Below are positions 51,402 through 63,265 of a DNA stretch of 64,000 nt, piece after piece. Origin of the DNA: Pseudo-nitzschia pungens. Lineage: Eukaryota; Bacillariophyta; Bacillariophyceae; Bacillariales; Bacillariaceae. The translations under genes were made by a program, and so were the position numbers. Positions within the stretch are counted from its first letter, which is position 1. Each line of letters starts with the position of its first letter. Location of the stretch: NCBI GenBank assembly GCA_037355855.1, contig CM074761.1:2623346-2687345 (forward strand), given 5' to 3'. The notes under the pieces are model-generated. The model searched no databases, was not told the DNA's origin, and worked only from the letters and a program-made list of their open reading frames with translations.

Positions 51402-53663
51402 TCATGAAAAACACTGTTTCAGTTGCCGACAATCCGGCTCGTCGTCTTCGTCGACACGATTGCATCGTTTTCGTTTCGTCGTGGTATTACGCGACTGCTG
51501 TTTGTCGACGGTTTCCTTTTCGTGCAAAGGCAACCGCTCTGCATGTTGTTCACAATTTTGGTCGTCTCTCTCTTGGATGCCCAATGACGCAGAAGCCTCT
51601 GTCGACATCCCGACTGCATCACTGCTCGATCGCCGAGGAATTATCGCAACGTTGTGTCGAATCAAGAAATAGATTCCGTTGGCGGCTAGCATTCGCGAAT
51701 CCTGGTTCAAAATTCCCAAACCGTGCAGAAATCTTCGATTGATGTATTCGAAGACCAACGGCCACAGGGTGATGGCAATACTCTCCCCGCGAGAATGGTT
51801 GCGTCGATGCTTGTCGTTGCTATTCCGCAAAGAGAACAACAAGACGCGTCCACATTCGTTGACGTTGAGCAAGTGCCGGACTCGATTCTCGTGGACGGTG
51901 CCTTTCCAAACGCACTGTTTCCGCGAATCGAACGCAATGGTTTTCAGCATTGGATACCGATCCAGAATCTTGACCACGGACGAGGACGATTTGGAGGACA
52001 GTTTGTCGTTTCCCGAGAGTCGCAATCTCCGCAGCGAAGTGTTCGGGACTATAGGAGCTTCCAAGGATCCGGCCTCGATCGGTGCGGGTGATATTTGTGC
52101 TTCTCGTGCATTCTCCGGTCTTGCTGTCACGAGAGATGATGATGGTGACTCCAGGCATGACGCGGTTGCAAATCTGGCCAACCCCGCGTCGGAGATGCCG
52201 CACGAATCCAAATCCAGTTCTTCCAGCACAGTCAAATGCCTCGATACAAACAGACCGAGGAATCCCATATCGTCAACACCGTCCACCTCTCTCCCGCCGA
52301 GACGAGGATTGCCATTCAACCAAAGTTTCTTCAGCGTTCGATTGATATACGTTTTATTGGAATCGTGGTCCATTTCGTCATCGTTTCCAGAATTGATGAT
52401 TTTGAGCATCGGATGCGTCAAATATCGGAGCATCGATGAAGTGCGATTGTGATCGCTGTTTTCGTCTTCACCTTCGTGTGCGCTTTCGATGCTGTTCGAA
52501 ATTTTCAAGCATTCCAGGGAGCAAAAGCAACAAAGAACATTCGACGTCGATTTCAGATCTACATGATTCATTAACCAGCCACCCAGTGCTTCGAGAGCCT
52601 TCTCTCCGCATGCATTCAATGATATGTCAAATTTGCATAAACTACTTTTCACGGTGACGGGAGCAGCGATAGGAACAGCTGTCCCAGAAATGTCGGTTCT
52701 TGCCTCCATTAAGGACCGTACTATAAGTTCTAATTGACCGTCGGACAAGTTGCAACGAACCAAATTCAATTCAGTAAGTCGCCTTTCATCAAAGGACTCT
52801 GTCGTTGACGTCTCGGACGAGGGATCCCTCGCATTGCAGTCACTTTGCGTCTGTGATTGAAGCTCGAATTGAGATAGCGCAGCGACAGCTTCTGCTAGTT
52901 CTTGCACCGATCCATCATCAAGAAACACAACATTCGAGAACGACAACACTTGTAAATTGCTAGAAGTTGGGGAGAGAATTCCTATCCGCAGCAACTTCAT
53001 GTCCTCGCACGAAATGCGAAAACACGACAGGGAGAATTCACGTATGTTCTTGTTGGCTTTGTGACCATTGTTTCTGTTGGTGCTGGTGGTACTACGGCTG
53101 TTTTGCTCAATACCGGCGAATGGTTGAAGTGATGGCTGGGCAAAATTTTCAAAATCTAGAGGTCGTTCCGAGGGAGGAATCGACATCCATCTCCGAATTC
53201 GTCGATTTGGTTGCTGCTGCTGTTGCTCTGCATTATTTCTGGTCCTATCTTGGTCGAAACTAAAATTGTTGTCCCCTTTGATTTTATAATGCTGCACTAC
53301 ATCCAATTCAATGGCGACTCGTAAGACTTCCTCTAAGTGACTGTTCCCGGGACAGGAAATCAAATTCAATTCCCGAAGCACACGAGGGCCATTCCATTGC
53401 TGGTTGTCTCGCAAAGGTTTAGTGAGATTGCGTTCATTTGGCTTGCAGATTCCCAAATCATCGGAGGATATCGATCGGAAGAAGCGTTTCAAGGCAGATG
53501 CAAGTTGCGGATCGAAAACTATCTCGTGAAACGAAAGGGCGTGAATAATCCTTTTGGTAGAATTGAAAGAAACATCGCCGTAAGTGCTCTCCCGAATAAA
53601 TTGTACGATTCTATCATTCGTTGTGAATCTCGTAAAAGAAACAGTTGGATAGTCGAATGTCAT
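51402..53663 (-). CDS. Leucine-rich-repeat protein, same family as the 1.5-kb gene
   Basis: I start at ATG 53663; the open frame 24 bases upstream begins with TTG. The 753-codon protein has LRR blocks with clear Leu-x-x-Leu-x-Leu spacing. Examples are Leu-Arg-Glu-Leu-Asn-Leu, Leu-Thr-Glu-Leu-Asn-Leu-Val-Arg-Cys, Leu-Lys-Lys-Leu-Trp-Leu-Asn-Gly-Asn, Leu-Glu-Glu-Leu-Asp-Leu-Asp-Ser-Cys-Gly-Ile-Ser-Asp and Leu-Arg-Arg-Leu-Arg-Leu-Ser-Gly-Asn. A low-complexity Gln/Asn/Arg insert lies near 160-200. The C-terminal block (Leu-Leu-Asn-Val-Asn-Glu-Cys-Gly-Arg, then a helix with Trp-Pro-Leu) resembles that of the first LRR gene. It faces the CC2D1-like gene tail to tail across about 200 bp. No signal peptide is seen; a cytosolic scaffold or sensor is likely. 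Confidence 0.8.
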   Translation of the reverse strand: MTFDYPTVSFTRFTTNDRIVQFIRESTYGDVSFNSTKRIIHALSFHEIVFDPQLASALKRFFRSISSDDLGICKPNERNLTKPLRDNQQWNGPRVLRELNLISCPGNSHLEEVLRVAIELDVVQHYKIKGDNNFSFDQDRTRNNAEQQQQQPNRRIRRWMSIPPSERPLDFENFAQPSLQPFAGIEQNSRSTTSTNRNNGHKANKNIREFSLSCFRISCEDMKLLRIGILSPTSSNLQVLSFSNVVFLDDGSVQELAEAVAALSQFELQSQTQSDCNARDPSSETSTTESFDERRLTELNLVRCNLSDGQLELIVRSLMEARTDISGTAVPIAAPVTVKSSLCKFDISLNACGEKALEALGGWLMNHVDLKSTSNVLCCFCSLECLKISNSIESAHEGEDENSDHNRTSSMLRYLTHPMLKIINSGNDDEMDHDSNKTYINRTLKKLWLNGNPRLGGREVDGVDDMGFLGLFVSRHLTVLEELDLDSCGISDAGLARFATASCLESPSSSLVTARPENAREAQISPAPIEAGSLEAPIVPNTSLRRLRLSGNDKLSSKSSSSVVKILDRYPMLKTIAFDSRKQCVWKGTVHENRVRHLLNVNECGRVLLFSLRNSNDKHRRNHSRGESIAITLWPLVFEYINRRFLHGLGILNQDSRMLAANGIYFLIRHNVAIIPRRSSSDAVGMSTEASASLGIQERDDQNCEQHAERLPLHEKETVDKQQSRNTTTKRKRCNRVDEDDEPDCRQLKQCFS

Positions 53664-54930
53664 ATCGCCGTCGTCACATTTGACCAATGCAATGATGGCA
53701 ATGGCTCACTGCTTTGAAATGATGCTCCTCAACAATCACCTTCAGTCACCGCTCCTTTCTTGCTCTGCAGCTTGGATTTCCTTCTCCTCTCTCTCCAACA
53801 AGGGATAGTGGGTTGTTTGGAATGAATAAATATCGATCACGTTGATATAGCCTTACCGAATCTATGTTGCATGTACGGTAACTTAGTGTATGGAACATGC
53901 TGCATATCCTTTTTCTGTCGAATGCTTTTTTAAAAGAGATTCCCGTTACGTCGATACTCGATACTAATCGTCAGAATGTTGAATGTTGTTCTGAAAGAAA
54001 TTCCGAGTAAAAATTGAACCAATTAAAAACATCCGTCCGATACCATTCATACCCTCCCGGACTAAAGGGTGTGTGATAATTCTAACTTTGGTTCATTACA
54101 GTACTTTTTCTCCTTTGTTTGTTGTTTGAGGATCATAGATGACTGACTAATTCCTCTCTGTCCTTCGTTCGACCCAATGTCATAAATTGCACCAGCCCCT
54201 AGCCATTCCCAAGGTCAAAAAATACGAGTAGCAAGCAAGACGCCGACGAAGCCAACGAGAGCGTGCACATTTCTTCGCATTTAAGAAGAAAAGATGTTTT
54301 CAAAACATACCCATCTTTTCCGTCTTCTCTGTATCACACGATTTCGTCGTGGTCGTCGTAGATGATTGATGATCGATGATTTTTTTGACAGCTGACTGAT
54401 TGCTTGTTGATGCTGAATGCTGATTGAGTGCTCGGTCCCGATAACAGATGTTTCTGACAGTTTTGATGCGTTCTGTTCTCAACTCGACCATGATGCAACA
54501 AACCCGTAGTTAGATCTATTGTGATTACGCGACGGCTAATGATCGAAAGGCAAACATCTAATTATCCCGTTTGCCAGAAGTCTTTGCGTGCGAAAGGAGG
54601 AAGGGAGATAGCCATAAAACGAACGAGATCTGACAAGTTCGAGGGCGAAACAAAAAATACTGCAAGAAGAATATTTCGGTTTCAAGGACAACGTCGAACG
54701 AGACACAATAGTAAGTACGTACGGGTAAAAGTGAGAGAGAACACTGTTGAGTATTTTGGTTATCGCACAGTACCTGCTAATTCACATTGAACGGCGTGAT
54801 CTTCTTGGTCTCATTTTTTATTCCGATCGGATTCAACCATTTCGAATACTGACAGGATAGAGGGGAATAACAACACCGCTTCATCAGAACGTAGTTATTT
54901 TGATTGTATAATATCAAATCAGATACACGA
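53664..54930. other. Intergenic region between divergent genes
   Basis: No gene is supported. A 63-codon minus frame at 54300-54491 is low-complexity. Promoters of the LRR gene (minus) and the MFS gene (plus) must lie here. Confidence 0.45.
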
Positions 54931-56547
54931 ATGTTTTCGACACGGGATGCACTGAGTCTCGTGCCACAATTGTCGTTGGCGGCAACGAAAGTGACCAATT
55001 CAACTTCGACGGGGGCCACAGCGGCGCTTTTCAACAATCATTCGGACAGCAGTTCTATAACTGATTCCGTGGCCAAAATCCTTCTATCATTATTGCCCGG
55101 GACACTCGCCAGAAACAATGTGCGGACACTCCACGCATTGTTGGTTGCCACTAATTTGTTTTGGTACCAGGCTATCCGGCAAACGGTGGCCGTCATGTCG
55201 GTCTTTATGTGCGCTGAATTTGCCGATAGGGGGATGGACACCAGTCAACAGGCTAAATTGATTGCGGCACCGTCCGTTGGAAATATCTTCACACAGGCGC
55301 TCGGAGGTTCTCTGATAAATATTCTTCCCGGCGGAACAATAACAGCGATAGCGATAGGATTGGCGGCGTTAGCGACGGGATGTACGTTACTGCCACTATC
55401 GATTCGTCCCCAATCCAAGTCCCCGCTACTGAGCAAGGCCTTTGTGTTGTTGGCAATGCAAGGGGCTTTGTTTGGGGCGATGTTCCCGTCGCATTCGGTC
55501 CTCTTATCCAAGTGGTTGACACCGAATGAACGTGGGTCTGCCATGGCTTATGGGGAAATAGCAATGTCCGTTGCATCCATGGGTGTTCCAGTCGTTGTTA
55601 CGTCGATAGCGGAGTACACCGCAAAACCGTCGGCAACATCACCAACATCACTGATCATGGGTTGGAGAAATGGATTTTACGCAACCGGCTTTGCGTGTTT
55701 TTCATACCTTTGCGTTTGGGTCATGTTGGGACGCAATGGACCGGACTCATGTTCTTATATTTCCAAGAAAGAATTAGATTTGATACATTCCGTTCAAACC
55801 GAGAGCGTTCAAACCACCGCCAACGGGAAGCAAAGTGACAAGGGAGACACTGCGACACCGCTGCCATGGCAAAGAATATTACTTCATCCATCGATACTTT
55901 CACTATTTCTGGTGCACATGCTTTACAATTTTGTCGCTCTATCCCTCAATTCTTGGATGCCGACCTATTATAATGATGTCTTGCAGATGAATCCCAAAGA
56001 TTCAAAAGTGCACATAGTTTTGCCACAACTTGCTGCTTTTCTGGTCAAACTTTGTGTGTCGAAAGTTGCGCTGATTGTTCGGGAAGTTCGAAAGAAACAA
56101 AAGCGACTTTCGCAAGAAACTGTCAACGACGAACGATCGATGATTCTTTTTTCACGCAGATTTATGTCAAACGTTGGATTCTTGATTATGGCAATTCCGT
56201 TGTGGTTGTTGCCTATGGCAGTGCCATCGGTGCAGGGGTCTTCGTACTCCCCGTGGTTGTCGACAGTCCTGTTTTCAGTTGCATTGGCCGGAACCGGCTT
56301 CCACGCCGAATCTTTTCGAGCAAACTATCTCGATGTGACTCAAAAGCACGTTGGATTAGTTTCGGGCGTTGGAAATTGTTTGTCCAGTGTTTCTGCAATG
56401 TGCTCCCCGTTTGTGGTTGGAAAAATCATAAAGATGACTCGAGGGGACTGGTCACCTGTTTGGAAACTTTTGGGTGTGTCCTGCCTGATTGCAGGATTCT
56501 TGTTCGGCAATTTTTCCACCACGATTCCTGTTGAAGAAGTTCAATAA
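54931..56547 (+). CDS. MFS transporter, SLC17/ANTR-like anion transporter
   Basis: I start at ATG 54931; the frame before it begins with TTG. The 538-codon protein has about twelve hydrophobic segments. The SLC17-type layout is clear: an N-terminal Ser/Thr-rich tail, then Ala-Pro-Ser-Val-Gly-Asn in helix 2, Ala-Met-Phe-Pro-Ser-His-Ser-Val-Leu before a loop with Leu-Thr-Pro-Asn-Glu-Arg-Gly-Ser-Ala, and a central loop. In the second half are Asn-Ser-Trp-Met-Pro-Thr-Tyr-Tyr and Gly-Leu-Val-Ser-Gly-Val-Gly-Asn. Relatives carry phosphate, glutamate, ascorbate or other organic anions; plant ANTR proteins act at plastid and Golgi membranes. Substrate and location cannot be named. No intron is needed. 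Confidence 0.85.
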   Translation: MFSTRDALSLVPQLSLAATKVTNSTSTGATAALFNNHSDSSSITDSVAKILLSLLPGTLARNNVRTLHALLVATNLFWYQAIRQTVAVMSVFMCAEFADRGMDTSQQAKLIAAPSVGNIFTQALGGSLINILPGGTITAIAIGLAALATGCTLLPLSIRPQSKSPLLSKAFVLLAMQGALFGAMFPSHSVLLSKWLTPNERGSAMAYGEIAMSVASMGVPVVVTSIAEYTAKPSATSPTSLIMGWRNGFYATGFACFSYLCVWVMLGRNGPDSCSYISKKELDLIHSVQTESVQTTANGKQSDKGDTATPLPWQRILLHPSILSLFLVHMLYNFVALSLNSWMPTYYNDVLQMNPKDSKVHIVLPQLAAFLVKLCVSKVALIVREVRKKQKRLSQETVNDERSMILFSRRFMSNVGFLIMAIPLWLLPMAVPSVQGSSYSPWLSTVLFSVALAGTGFHAESFRANYLDVTQKHVGLVSGVGNCLSSVSAMCSPFVVGKIIKMTRGDWSPVWKLLGVSCLIAGFLFGNFSTTIPVEEVQ

Positions 56548-57919
56548 ACAATGGTATCAACAAGCAAAGAAAAATAGGAATGATGCATTGGACTAGTGAG
56601 GTTAAAAAGCGAAGGACGAAAGGTTGATGAACGATTGCAACGAAAGAAGGCACTATGGGAGATAATGTTTGACAACTTTTGGTGAATCCTATTGATTATG
56701 ATCAGGCAAAGATCTTTTTCTTTTTGCAATCAAAAGGTTGTCTTTCAAACTTTAAATTAATCCTAGTGAAGTCTTCAATCAAGCACATGAAATAATAATA
56801 ATGTGGGTCCTTCACAATCCAACTTTGCAAACAAAATCAATAGAAGTACGGTACTCATAGATCATCAGAAGGACTAAGCACTTTGTTCTATATATTTCGA
56901 ATTCAAAGAGTACCGCACGTAGGTGGTAAGTATAGATGGTATGAGGGTTTGCTGTGTTCCAGGTGGCAGAGTGTCAGACGATCTTGGAGTGACATGATGG
57001 ACGTGCAGGCAGATATGGTTACAAACGAACGAAAAATAGACTTAGCTGGCTACAACCTGATCAGGGCGTGCTTTCCTGTCTACTGGATATTGTTTCACTG
57101 AGTTAGTCACTCAAAGCAGGGGGAGAAGTCCAGCACAAGTGGTCTTCAATATTGCTTATGAGCTCACTTGCTTCCTAACGCTTTGCTGCAGAGGAACTTG
57201 CTGCTGTTGTTGTGTTTGCTGTTTGGACACACAAGCGCGCTAGTCTTACCTTCTCCCGTCTCTCCGTCGACACCCTTCGTAGGTAAGATTATCGCATAAT
57301 CGTTGTGGGTGTGTATTAGGCAATGGTGCCTATTTCGGAGTAAGATTATTATCTTGCATAAGGTCTTACCTTATGCTCTTAATTCCTATGGCTTGTATGA
57401 CTCCGAAGGTCATTAGGAACTCAATTATTTATGCTCAAAATGACCATAGCCGTCAACAACGACTGAACTTTTCCCTCCAACCTCTTACCGGTACCTGTAC
57501 CGGTACCGGTAAGAATATTGCGCTGCCGTCTCTTTTCTTGTGCGCTCAAGGCAATCTCAACTCGAACCATCTGTTGCGAAAAGCAGGGTTGCTGGAAGCC
57601 GAGAATAGTCGCCATCAGTAGACCCGCTGAATCTCAAAACACACCGTGTGTGTGATTGCTTCGTAACGTTACTGCTACACAAGGAAAGAACAGCAGTCTA
57701 TTGCTTTAACGTCTCTGCGTTGGATATCGTCCAAAAGGAAAGTACATACGACAGCAAAACAATAAAAGAAAAAAGCGGATTCAGAGCATACGTATCGGTT
57801 TGGAAAAGTAACCGAATCCTTGAGCAAACATCATTTTCTAATTTCATGGAAACCTAGATTGGTCCAGAACCAAGACAGACATCAAGTATCCCAACGAAGC
57901 CAACAGCATTTGAAGCACA
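56548..57919. other. Intergenic region
   Basis: No gene is supported. A dense ACCGGT palindrome cluster at 57484-57512 combines CTTACCGGTA, ACCTGTACC, GGTACCGGTAAG. The rest is AT-rich. Confidence 0.5.
57484..57512. repeat. Near-perfect inverted repeat around GTACC/GGTAC
   Basis: The stretch opens CTTACCGGTA and closes TACCGGTAAG, its reverse complement, with tandem TACCGG units between. It contains the common intergenic words of this genome arranged as one palindrome. Confidence 0.7.
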
Positions 57920-58867
57920 ATGTGTATTCACGATGTGTACGGACCGTGTTCATGTCCTCACGGAAGATGTTTTACCGCGATTGCCCAATTGTTCGTGATC
58001 ATGTCTTGGGTTGCTTCCATGGCGGCAATGACATCATGTTTTTATGTCTTTGTCCGACCCATACCGGAGGAGGGTATGCCAGAATTGCCAAAGGAAGGCT
58101 TTGGCTGGATCAGCCGGCAAATCAGAGTTCGAGAACCACCCTCTTATGGAAAGATGTGCGCGTGGTATACAGCGGAAGAACGCGAAGAATACTTTGATTC
58201 GATGTGGAACGCCGGATTGGCGATGTCGGTTTTGTCCGTCGTTGTGGGATTGGTAGCGATGTCTATCGTCTTTTGTACATGTTGTGTGGCCTTCCAGTTG
58301 CCTATGTTTGATGGACTATTTTGGACCTGCATGTTCTGTTTCGTCGCCCAATCCTTGACGTTTTTGAGCTGGGGGAGCGAGCTATGTACCGAAACTCATG
58401 AATGCACGTGGTCAAGCGGAACCGGTATGAACCTGACGGCTCTTATGGCGTGGGTATGGGCTGCGAACATGGTTAAAAGTTTTCCAGAAGCTTTGCCGCC
58501 GAGAAAACGACGCAGGCGTCAGCAAGATGACTACTACGACGATGATGATGCAGGTGATGTGTATTTGAGCAACCGAAATGGAAGTGGAAATGAAGCACCG
58601 TACCAAGATGAATACGTCGACGATTGGGATAGTGCCGATGATAATGGCGATGGATATTACGATGAGGATGGCAATTGGGTCGAAAATGATAATTACTACG
58701 ACGAAGATGCAGGTAACTACGATAGTTACGATGATTACGACGAAGGTTCCAACCACAATAATGCTGGCTACGATTATTACGACAATGAAAGTAGCAGCAA
58801 TTGGGCAGAAGAAAGCGAAAGTGATTCGCCTGCCAGTAAAAAGACGAAAAAAAAGGTATCATCATAA
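57920..58867 (+). CDS. Four-helix membrane protein with acidic Tyr/Asp-rich tail
   Basis: A 315-codon ORF starts at ATG 57920. Hydrophobic segments are at about 18-46, 94-127, 132-150 and 170-190. Extracytoplasmic Cys residues (Cys-Thr-Glu-Thr-His-Glu-Cys-Thr-Trp) lie between helices 3 and 4. A basic Arg-Lys-Arg-Arg-Arg-Arg block follows helix 4, then about 110 residues of Asp/Tyr/Asn low complexity with Asp-Tyr-Tyr-Asp repeats, ending basic. The early Cys-rich residues suggest the first segment may be a signal anchor. The architecture is that of hypothetical diatom tetraspan proteins, but I cannot assign a function. Confidence 0.7.
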   Translation: MCIHDVYGPCSCPHGRCFTAIAQLFVIMSWVASMAAMTSCFYVFVRPIPEEGMPELPKEGFGWISRQIRVREPPSYGKMCAWYTAEEREEYFDSMWNAGLAMSVLSVVVGLVAMSIVFCTCCVAFQLPMFDGLFWTCMFCFVAQSLTFLSWGSELCTETHECTWSSGTGMNLTALMAWVWAANMVKSFPEALPPRKRRRRQQDDYYDDDDAGDVYLSNRNGSGNEAPYQDEYVDDWDSADDNGDGYYDEDGNWVENDNYYDEDAGNYDSYDDYDEGSNHNNAGYDYYDNESSSNWAEESESDSPASKKTKKKVSS

Positions 58868-59470
58868 GGGGAAACTGAAGATAGAACGCCTTCTCTCTCA
58901 GTTGTATAGCATGTAGATGGCGAAAATCGAAGTGACACTCTACAATCTTTCAAGCAACTGTAAAAAGTCTTGACATGGATCGGATCATCAAGTCGACACG
59001 ATGCCATGGCGATGGCAGTGATTCAATTATTGTAATTTTAGTATCTGGGAATACTCCGAAACCATTCATCTTGCACGCAAGTGAGGAAAAAGTTATATTT
59101 GTAATTTAAAGAGTGGATGCTCGTTTGGTTGCAATGGCTTCAACGTCAATGAATGATTCTGTGAAAATAGAGGGGTGTAATTGCAGTTCGTTTCACAGAG
59201 ATATGACATCTGAGCAAATGTAATGAAGGTAACAAGTAACTCTAAGCCTCATACTCTTTTGGAAATCTGCACAGGAACAAAGCCATGCTTTTGATTGTTA
59301 CTGTATCATTAAGGTTGTGTTTCTGTTCCCTACTGTACTATGGATTGTTTGGTGTTGAATTGATTTAGAACGCTCCCCTTCTGAAATTGTGTTGACCTAA
59401 TTTTGTTTGTATAATACTTTGGACCACGTGGTGTAGTATTGATTGAGACCGGTGCTCTTGTGCACTTGTG
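58868..59470. other. Intergenic region
   Basis: No gene is seen. It is AT-rich 3' sequence between the membrane-protein gene and the small minus ORF. Confidence 0.5.
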
Positions 59471-59929
59471 TTATCCTTTGTTGTGATTATTTTTCTCCTT
59501 TATGTACATCGTCTGGGTCATTGTGACTAATTCCAAGCAGTCATAGAGAGGTGATGATTGAGAACACTCATCGGATCGTATTGGGATTGCTAACGAATCC
59601 CTAGAAGGAGGCCGTCTGGTATCCCTCCTCCGTGGGGATCGATTTAGCATCGACGCCATATTGAAATAGTCAAACTGTTCATCAGTTCCCGTGGCTACGT
59701 CAAAAATGCAATTCATCTCCCGCCGTTTGATGACGATTGAGTCGTCTTGGCCCTTCGAAGCATTTTTGATATCCTTCGTGATTTCTTGATAGGTACGTTT
59801 CGATGCACTTGTCATGCTGATTTTCTCTTTTGGCTGTACTTTGAATGAGTTTGGTTCCGATCTCCGACTGATGCAAGGCGTTGCCATTGACGCCGTATAG
59901 TTTTCTTTTGGGAAAGTAATAGAATTCAT
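59471..59929 (-). CDS. Small hypothetical basic protein
   Basis: The open frame is 152 codons from ATG 59929. It is hydrophilic and rich in Ser, Arg, Lys and Glu, with Arg-Arg-Asp-Thr-Arg-Arg-Pro-Pro-Ser-Arg in the second half. Gln-Phe-Asp-Tyr-Phe-Asn is a short hydrophobic patch. There are no membrane helices, signal peptide or known domain. Its length and composition are plausible for a gene but do not prove it. Confidence 0.4.
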   Translation of the reverse strand: MNSITFPKENYTASMATPCISRRSEPNSFKVQPKEKISMTSASKRTYQEITKDIKNASKGQDDSIVIKRREMNCIFDVATGTDEQFDYFNMASMLNRSPRRRDTRRPPSRDSLAIPIRSDECSQSSPLYDCLELVTMTQTMYIKEKNNHNKG

Positions 59930-60350
59930 CGACTTACAGAAACATCACTGAAGACAATACGGCACAACACTCATCCGCGGTGTTATCCGTCTCATATCTG
60001 TACTTTTCGAATTTCGCTAGGTTCGTGGTGTTGACAGATTAGCTACAAAAGAACAATAATTCATCAACTCCGACTAACCCGAAAACGTAACACCGATCTC
60101 ACATACCAGTTTATGATACTACGAGTACTTATGCACAATCAAAACACAACTTGACATTATAAAGATATAAGCCACAACGCCCTTTTGTTGAATTGTACTA
60201 CGTATCTGCGAAAGTAAAGTCGTGGATAGGAGCTACAAGCATGTCAAATCAAACTTCAAAACATGTAACCTTACTCTTGTTCGAGTAACTTCGGGTATTA
60301 TTTTTTGCATACTCCTGTCTACTACTCGTATTCCTTCATCGTTCTCAACG

Positions 60351-60560
60351 AGGATGAAAGGATGATTGATGATCAAAATGACTCAAAGAGGATTGCAAAA
60401 CCAGAATGAAAGCGTTCCATGTCAAGTCAGATATTTCAATGATATGGAAGAAAGAATATGGAATAACAAAACCTTCTAGTAGCACTCTGTCTCCGTAGTT
60501 CTTCACGAGGATGAAAGGATGATGAAAACGATTCAGACAAGAAGAGGATTGCAAACCCAG
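60351..60560. repeat. Direct repeat, offset 157 bp
   Basis: AGGATGAAAGGATGAT occurs at 60351 and 60508, each followed by AAGAGGATTGCAAA and CCAG at similar spacing. The intervening sequence differs. Confidence 0.65.
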
Positions 60561-61282
60561 CAGTACTATGAAATCGTTCGATATCGAGTCGGGCATTTGA
60601 ATACGAAAAGAATATGCAACAACAACCCTATGCGTTGATATTTGCTCGTCAGCAATAATAAGGGGATTGCAATAACAACAATAGCACGTAGAGTCCTGGC
60701 AAATAGTGAGACTACAGAGGATACTGTTCAGTCTCTATTGCATACACTTAGTTACTACAAGGTACTTCCCTAGAGGTACATCGGAATCATCGAAAGGGGA
60801 GGGCATGATAGGTTGTTTATTTTAGAGTGGAAAAGAAAGAGTGGAAGAATAGTGGAGGGAGCTGACCGCAGCTCAGCTCTGTATCGTATCGTGACAGCGT
60901 TGTTCGCTAACTCGTAGAATAACAGAGCTCTGTAGCTCCAGTACTGTATTCTACGGAGTAGCGAAGCGGGTTTAGGTCCAATGGTACGCTAGCACTAGCA
61001 CGTGCTAGCTCACTTAATGACTGTCTGGGTCAGGTGTCCGGTTATAGTACATATCGTACACCAATGACCCGACCCCGGCGGTAGCATAGTATCTTAGCAA
61101 GGTATCATGGTAGGTTAGCATCTTCAGTATCTCGTAGCATTAGCAACCCTAACCTTGTAGCACCCAGCTACACTATACTACGTATATTAGTGCGGTTGCT
61201 ATACCCGGGGTACGTACAACTGGTACAAATTGTACGCGACAACCCTGATACCTTCGGAGTTAGCACCCATACCAAACAGGAT

Positions 61283-61334
61283 AAGCCTGTTGCTAAGTCT
61301 GTTGCTAAGCCTGTTGCTAAGCCTGTTGCTAAGG
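61283..61334. repeat. 12-bp tandem repeat CCTGTTGCTAAG
   Basis: Four adjacent copies of a 12-base unit, the second with TCTG in place of CCTG. The unit length is a multiple of three, so the overlapping 61190-61453 frame shows an artificial Lys-Pro-Val-Ala repeat. Confidence 0.8.
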
Positions 61335-62633
61335 CTGTATGCTACCAATTAGCACACAGCTCAGCTCCTAGTGTTGAGCTACCAGGTGCTACCCACTGTA
61401 GCCCCAGTACACTCCTCTACACAGTAGCCTTAGCACAGTCCATAGCACCTTGAATATCTTCATACCTACACAGCACTGCCTCTAGTAGGACCACTAGTAC
61501 TACTAGTATAACAACAAGTCATGAAGGTGAATATTTTTTGGTCATTTTAGTTGTACTAGTAGTACGACTACTAAGATGTCACGCACAATTCAAATCGGGA
61601 AGATGTATGCTATCATTCTGAGGGTTACATCATGTCTATCTACTAGTAGCACAGCGAGGCGTCATCATCATCAATATTACTCTAGTATATCATGTCACTT
61701 GAGAACTACTTCGTACTACTACTAGTAAGGAATGGCAGCGATAGTATGAGCAAGTTACCTACCAGTATCAACACTGTACCTTCTGCTACTAGATTGTCCT
61801 TTCGGGACTTCCAACTCCTGGTAATTATGTTAAATTGTAACCGTAACACGGTTCATGACTGGATTCAATCCAGTCACACGTTGCATATTTTCCATGCGCA
61901 TATTGTGCACGGAAATAGTTTTCTACTGGGTTCCAGTACTGCTTGTACAGACACAACAAAATACAGTACTATTTGTACACGAACAGCAAGCAGAACACCC
62001 GGTAGCACTAACAAGACAGCAACGTCGAATCCTCGACAAGCTTGCTGTCCTCACATCTTTAGTTTAACTCTGATTTGAATACCTTGATACTTACATCCTG
62101 CTCCTTGCTGAGCAGCTCCCTGTAGAACTACAAGCCTAAGGTCTAACTGACTGAGCCCACAGGTAGTTAGAATAGACCTGGTTGATCTCGTTCGATCAGC
62201 CGTAGTGGTGAATCCGAGACTATCGATAGAACAGACCGGCACCTCAACCGGTTTGCGCGCCCTTGCCCTTGCTGTATATCTCCAAGCTCGCCCTGGGATC
62301 TATCAGCTTAAACCAGTTTCAGCTACATTTTAACAGATTAACAGTCGCAAGCTTATTTTAAGCTTGCAAAGCTGGAGATCTACAAGCTACGCAAGACAAC
62401 AAGGAACAACGACGACGGCGAAAAGACGACGAAACGCCGCTGTTACAGATATAATCTTATACTGGAACCCCAAGCCGTACGTTGGCAGGCCGTTCCAGGT
62501 ATTATTGACCTTCTTGTTATTGCTGATAAAACGGTACAAACGGCGTCTCCAAACTCCAAGAATTGACGGAGAAAGAATTTTTTTTGAAATTCTTGCTGCT
62601 GCGCCCATTTCCGCCGTCACCGACACAACCTAT

Positions 62634-63265
62634 CCCTGTTATTACGCCACGACGCCTTGCTGATACGGCGTTCCCTGTTATTTCGCCACGACGCCCTGCT
62701 GCTACGGCGTTTAACAACAACCACACACACACGACCGTTGTTTTCGAATGACAACACGCTCTCGAACAACAACAACGGCGTTTTTCGAACAACACGGCGC
62801 TCAGCAACATATAACCTCCCACTGATAGATCTGTATTCTCCGAATACAGCTGTATCCATCTTTGTATCCACCAGGCAAATATACCCCTGTTCCTTTGCCC
62901 GGACACACCTTCTCGGATTTATCCACACCACACGAACGTTGTTTTCGAACGACAACAACGGTGTTTTTCGAACAACAACAACAACAACAACGGCGTTTTC
63001 GAACAACGACAACAACGGCGTTTTTCGAACGACAACAACGTCCCTCCATAAATTCAACGCTCAGCAACTGCTGTTTTAACCGTGTTTTCGAACGACAACG
63101 ACGCTCTCGAACAACAACGGCGTTCTAACGTGCTTTCGAACGACAACGGCGTTTCGAACAACGACGGCGCTTTCGAACGACACAACACAACGCTCGGCAA
63201 TATATAACCTCCACTGAGTTCTCGAATACAGCTGCAATAACATCTGTATTTCCCCCCAGGCACAT
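62634..63265. repeat. Array of TTTCGAAC(G/A)ACAAC(A/G)GCG units and larger duplications
   Basis: Short units with TTTCGAAC, ACAACAAC and GGCG occur many times between about 62730 and 63190. A 39-bp unit with CCTGTTATT and CGCCACGACGCC is repeated at 62634 and 62673. A larger piece with TATATAACCTCC and CGAATACAGCTG is repeated near 62812 and 63202. The minus strand is open across it (poly-Val), a composition effect. Confidence 0.75.
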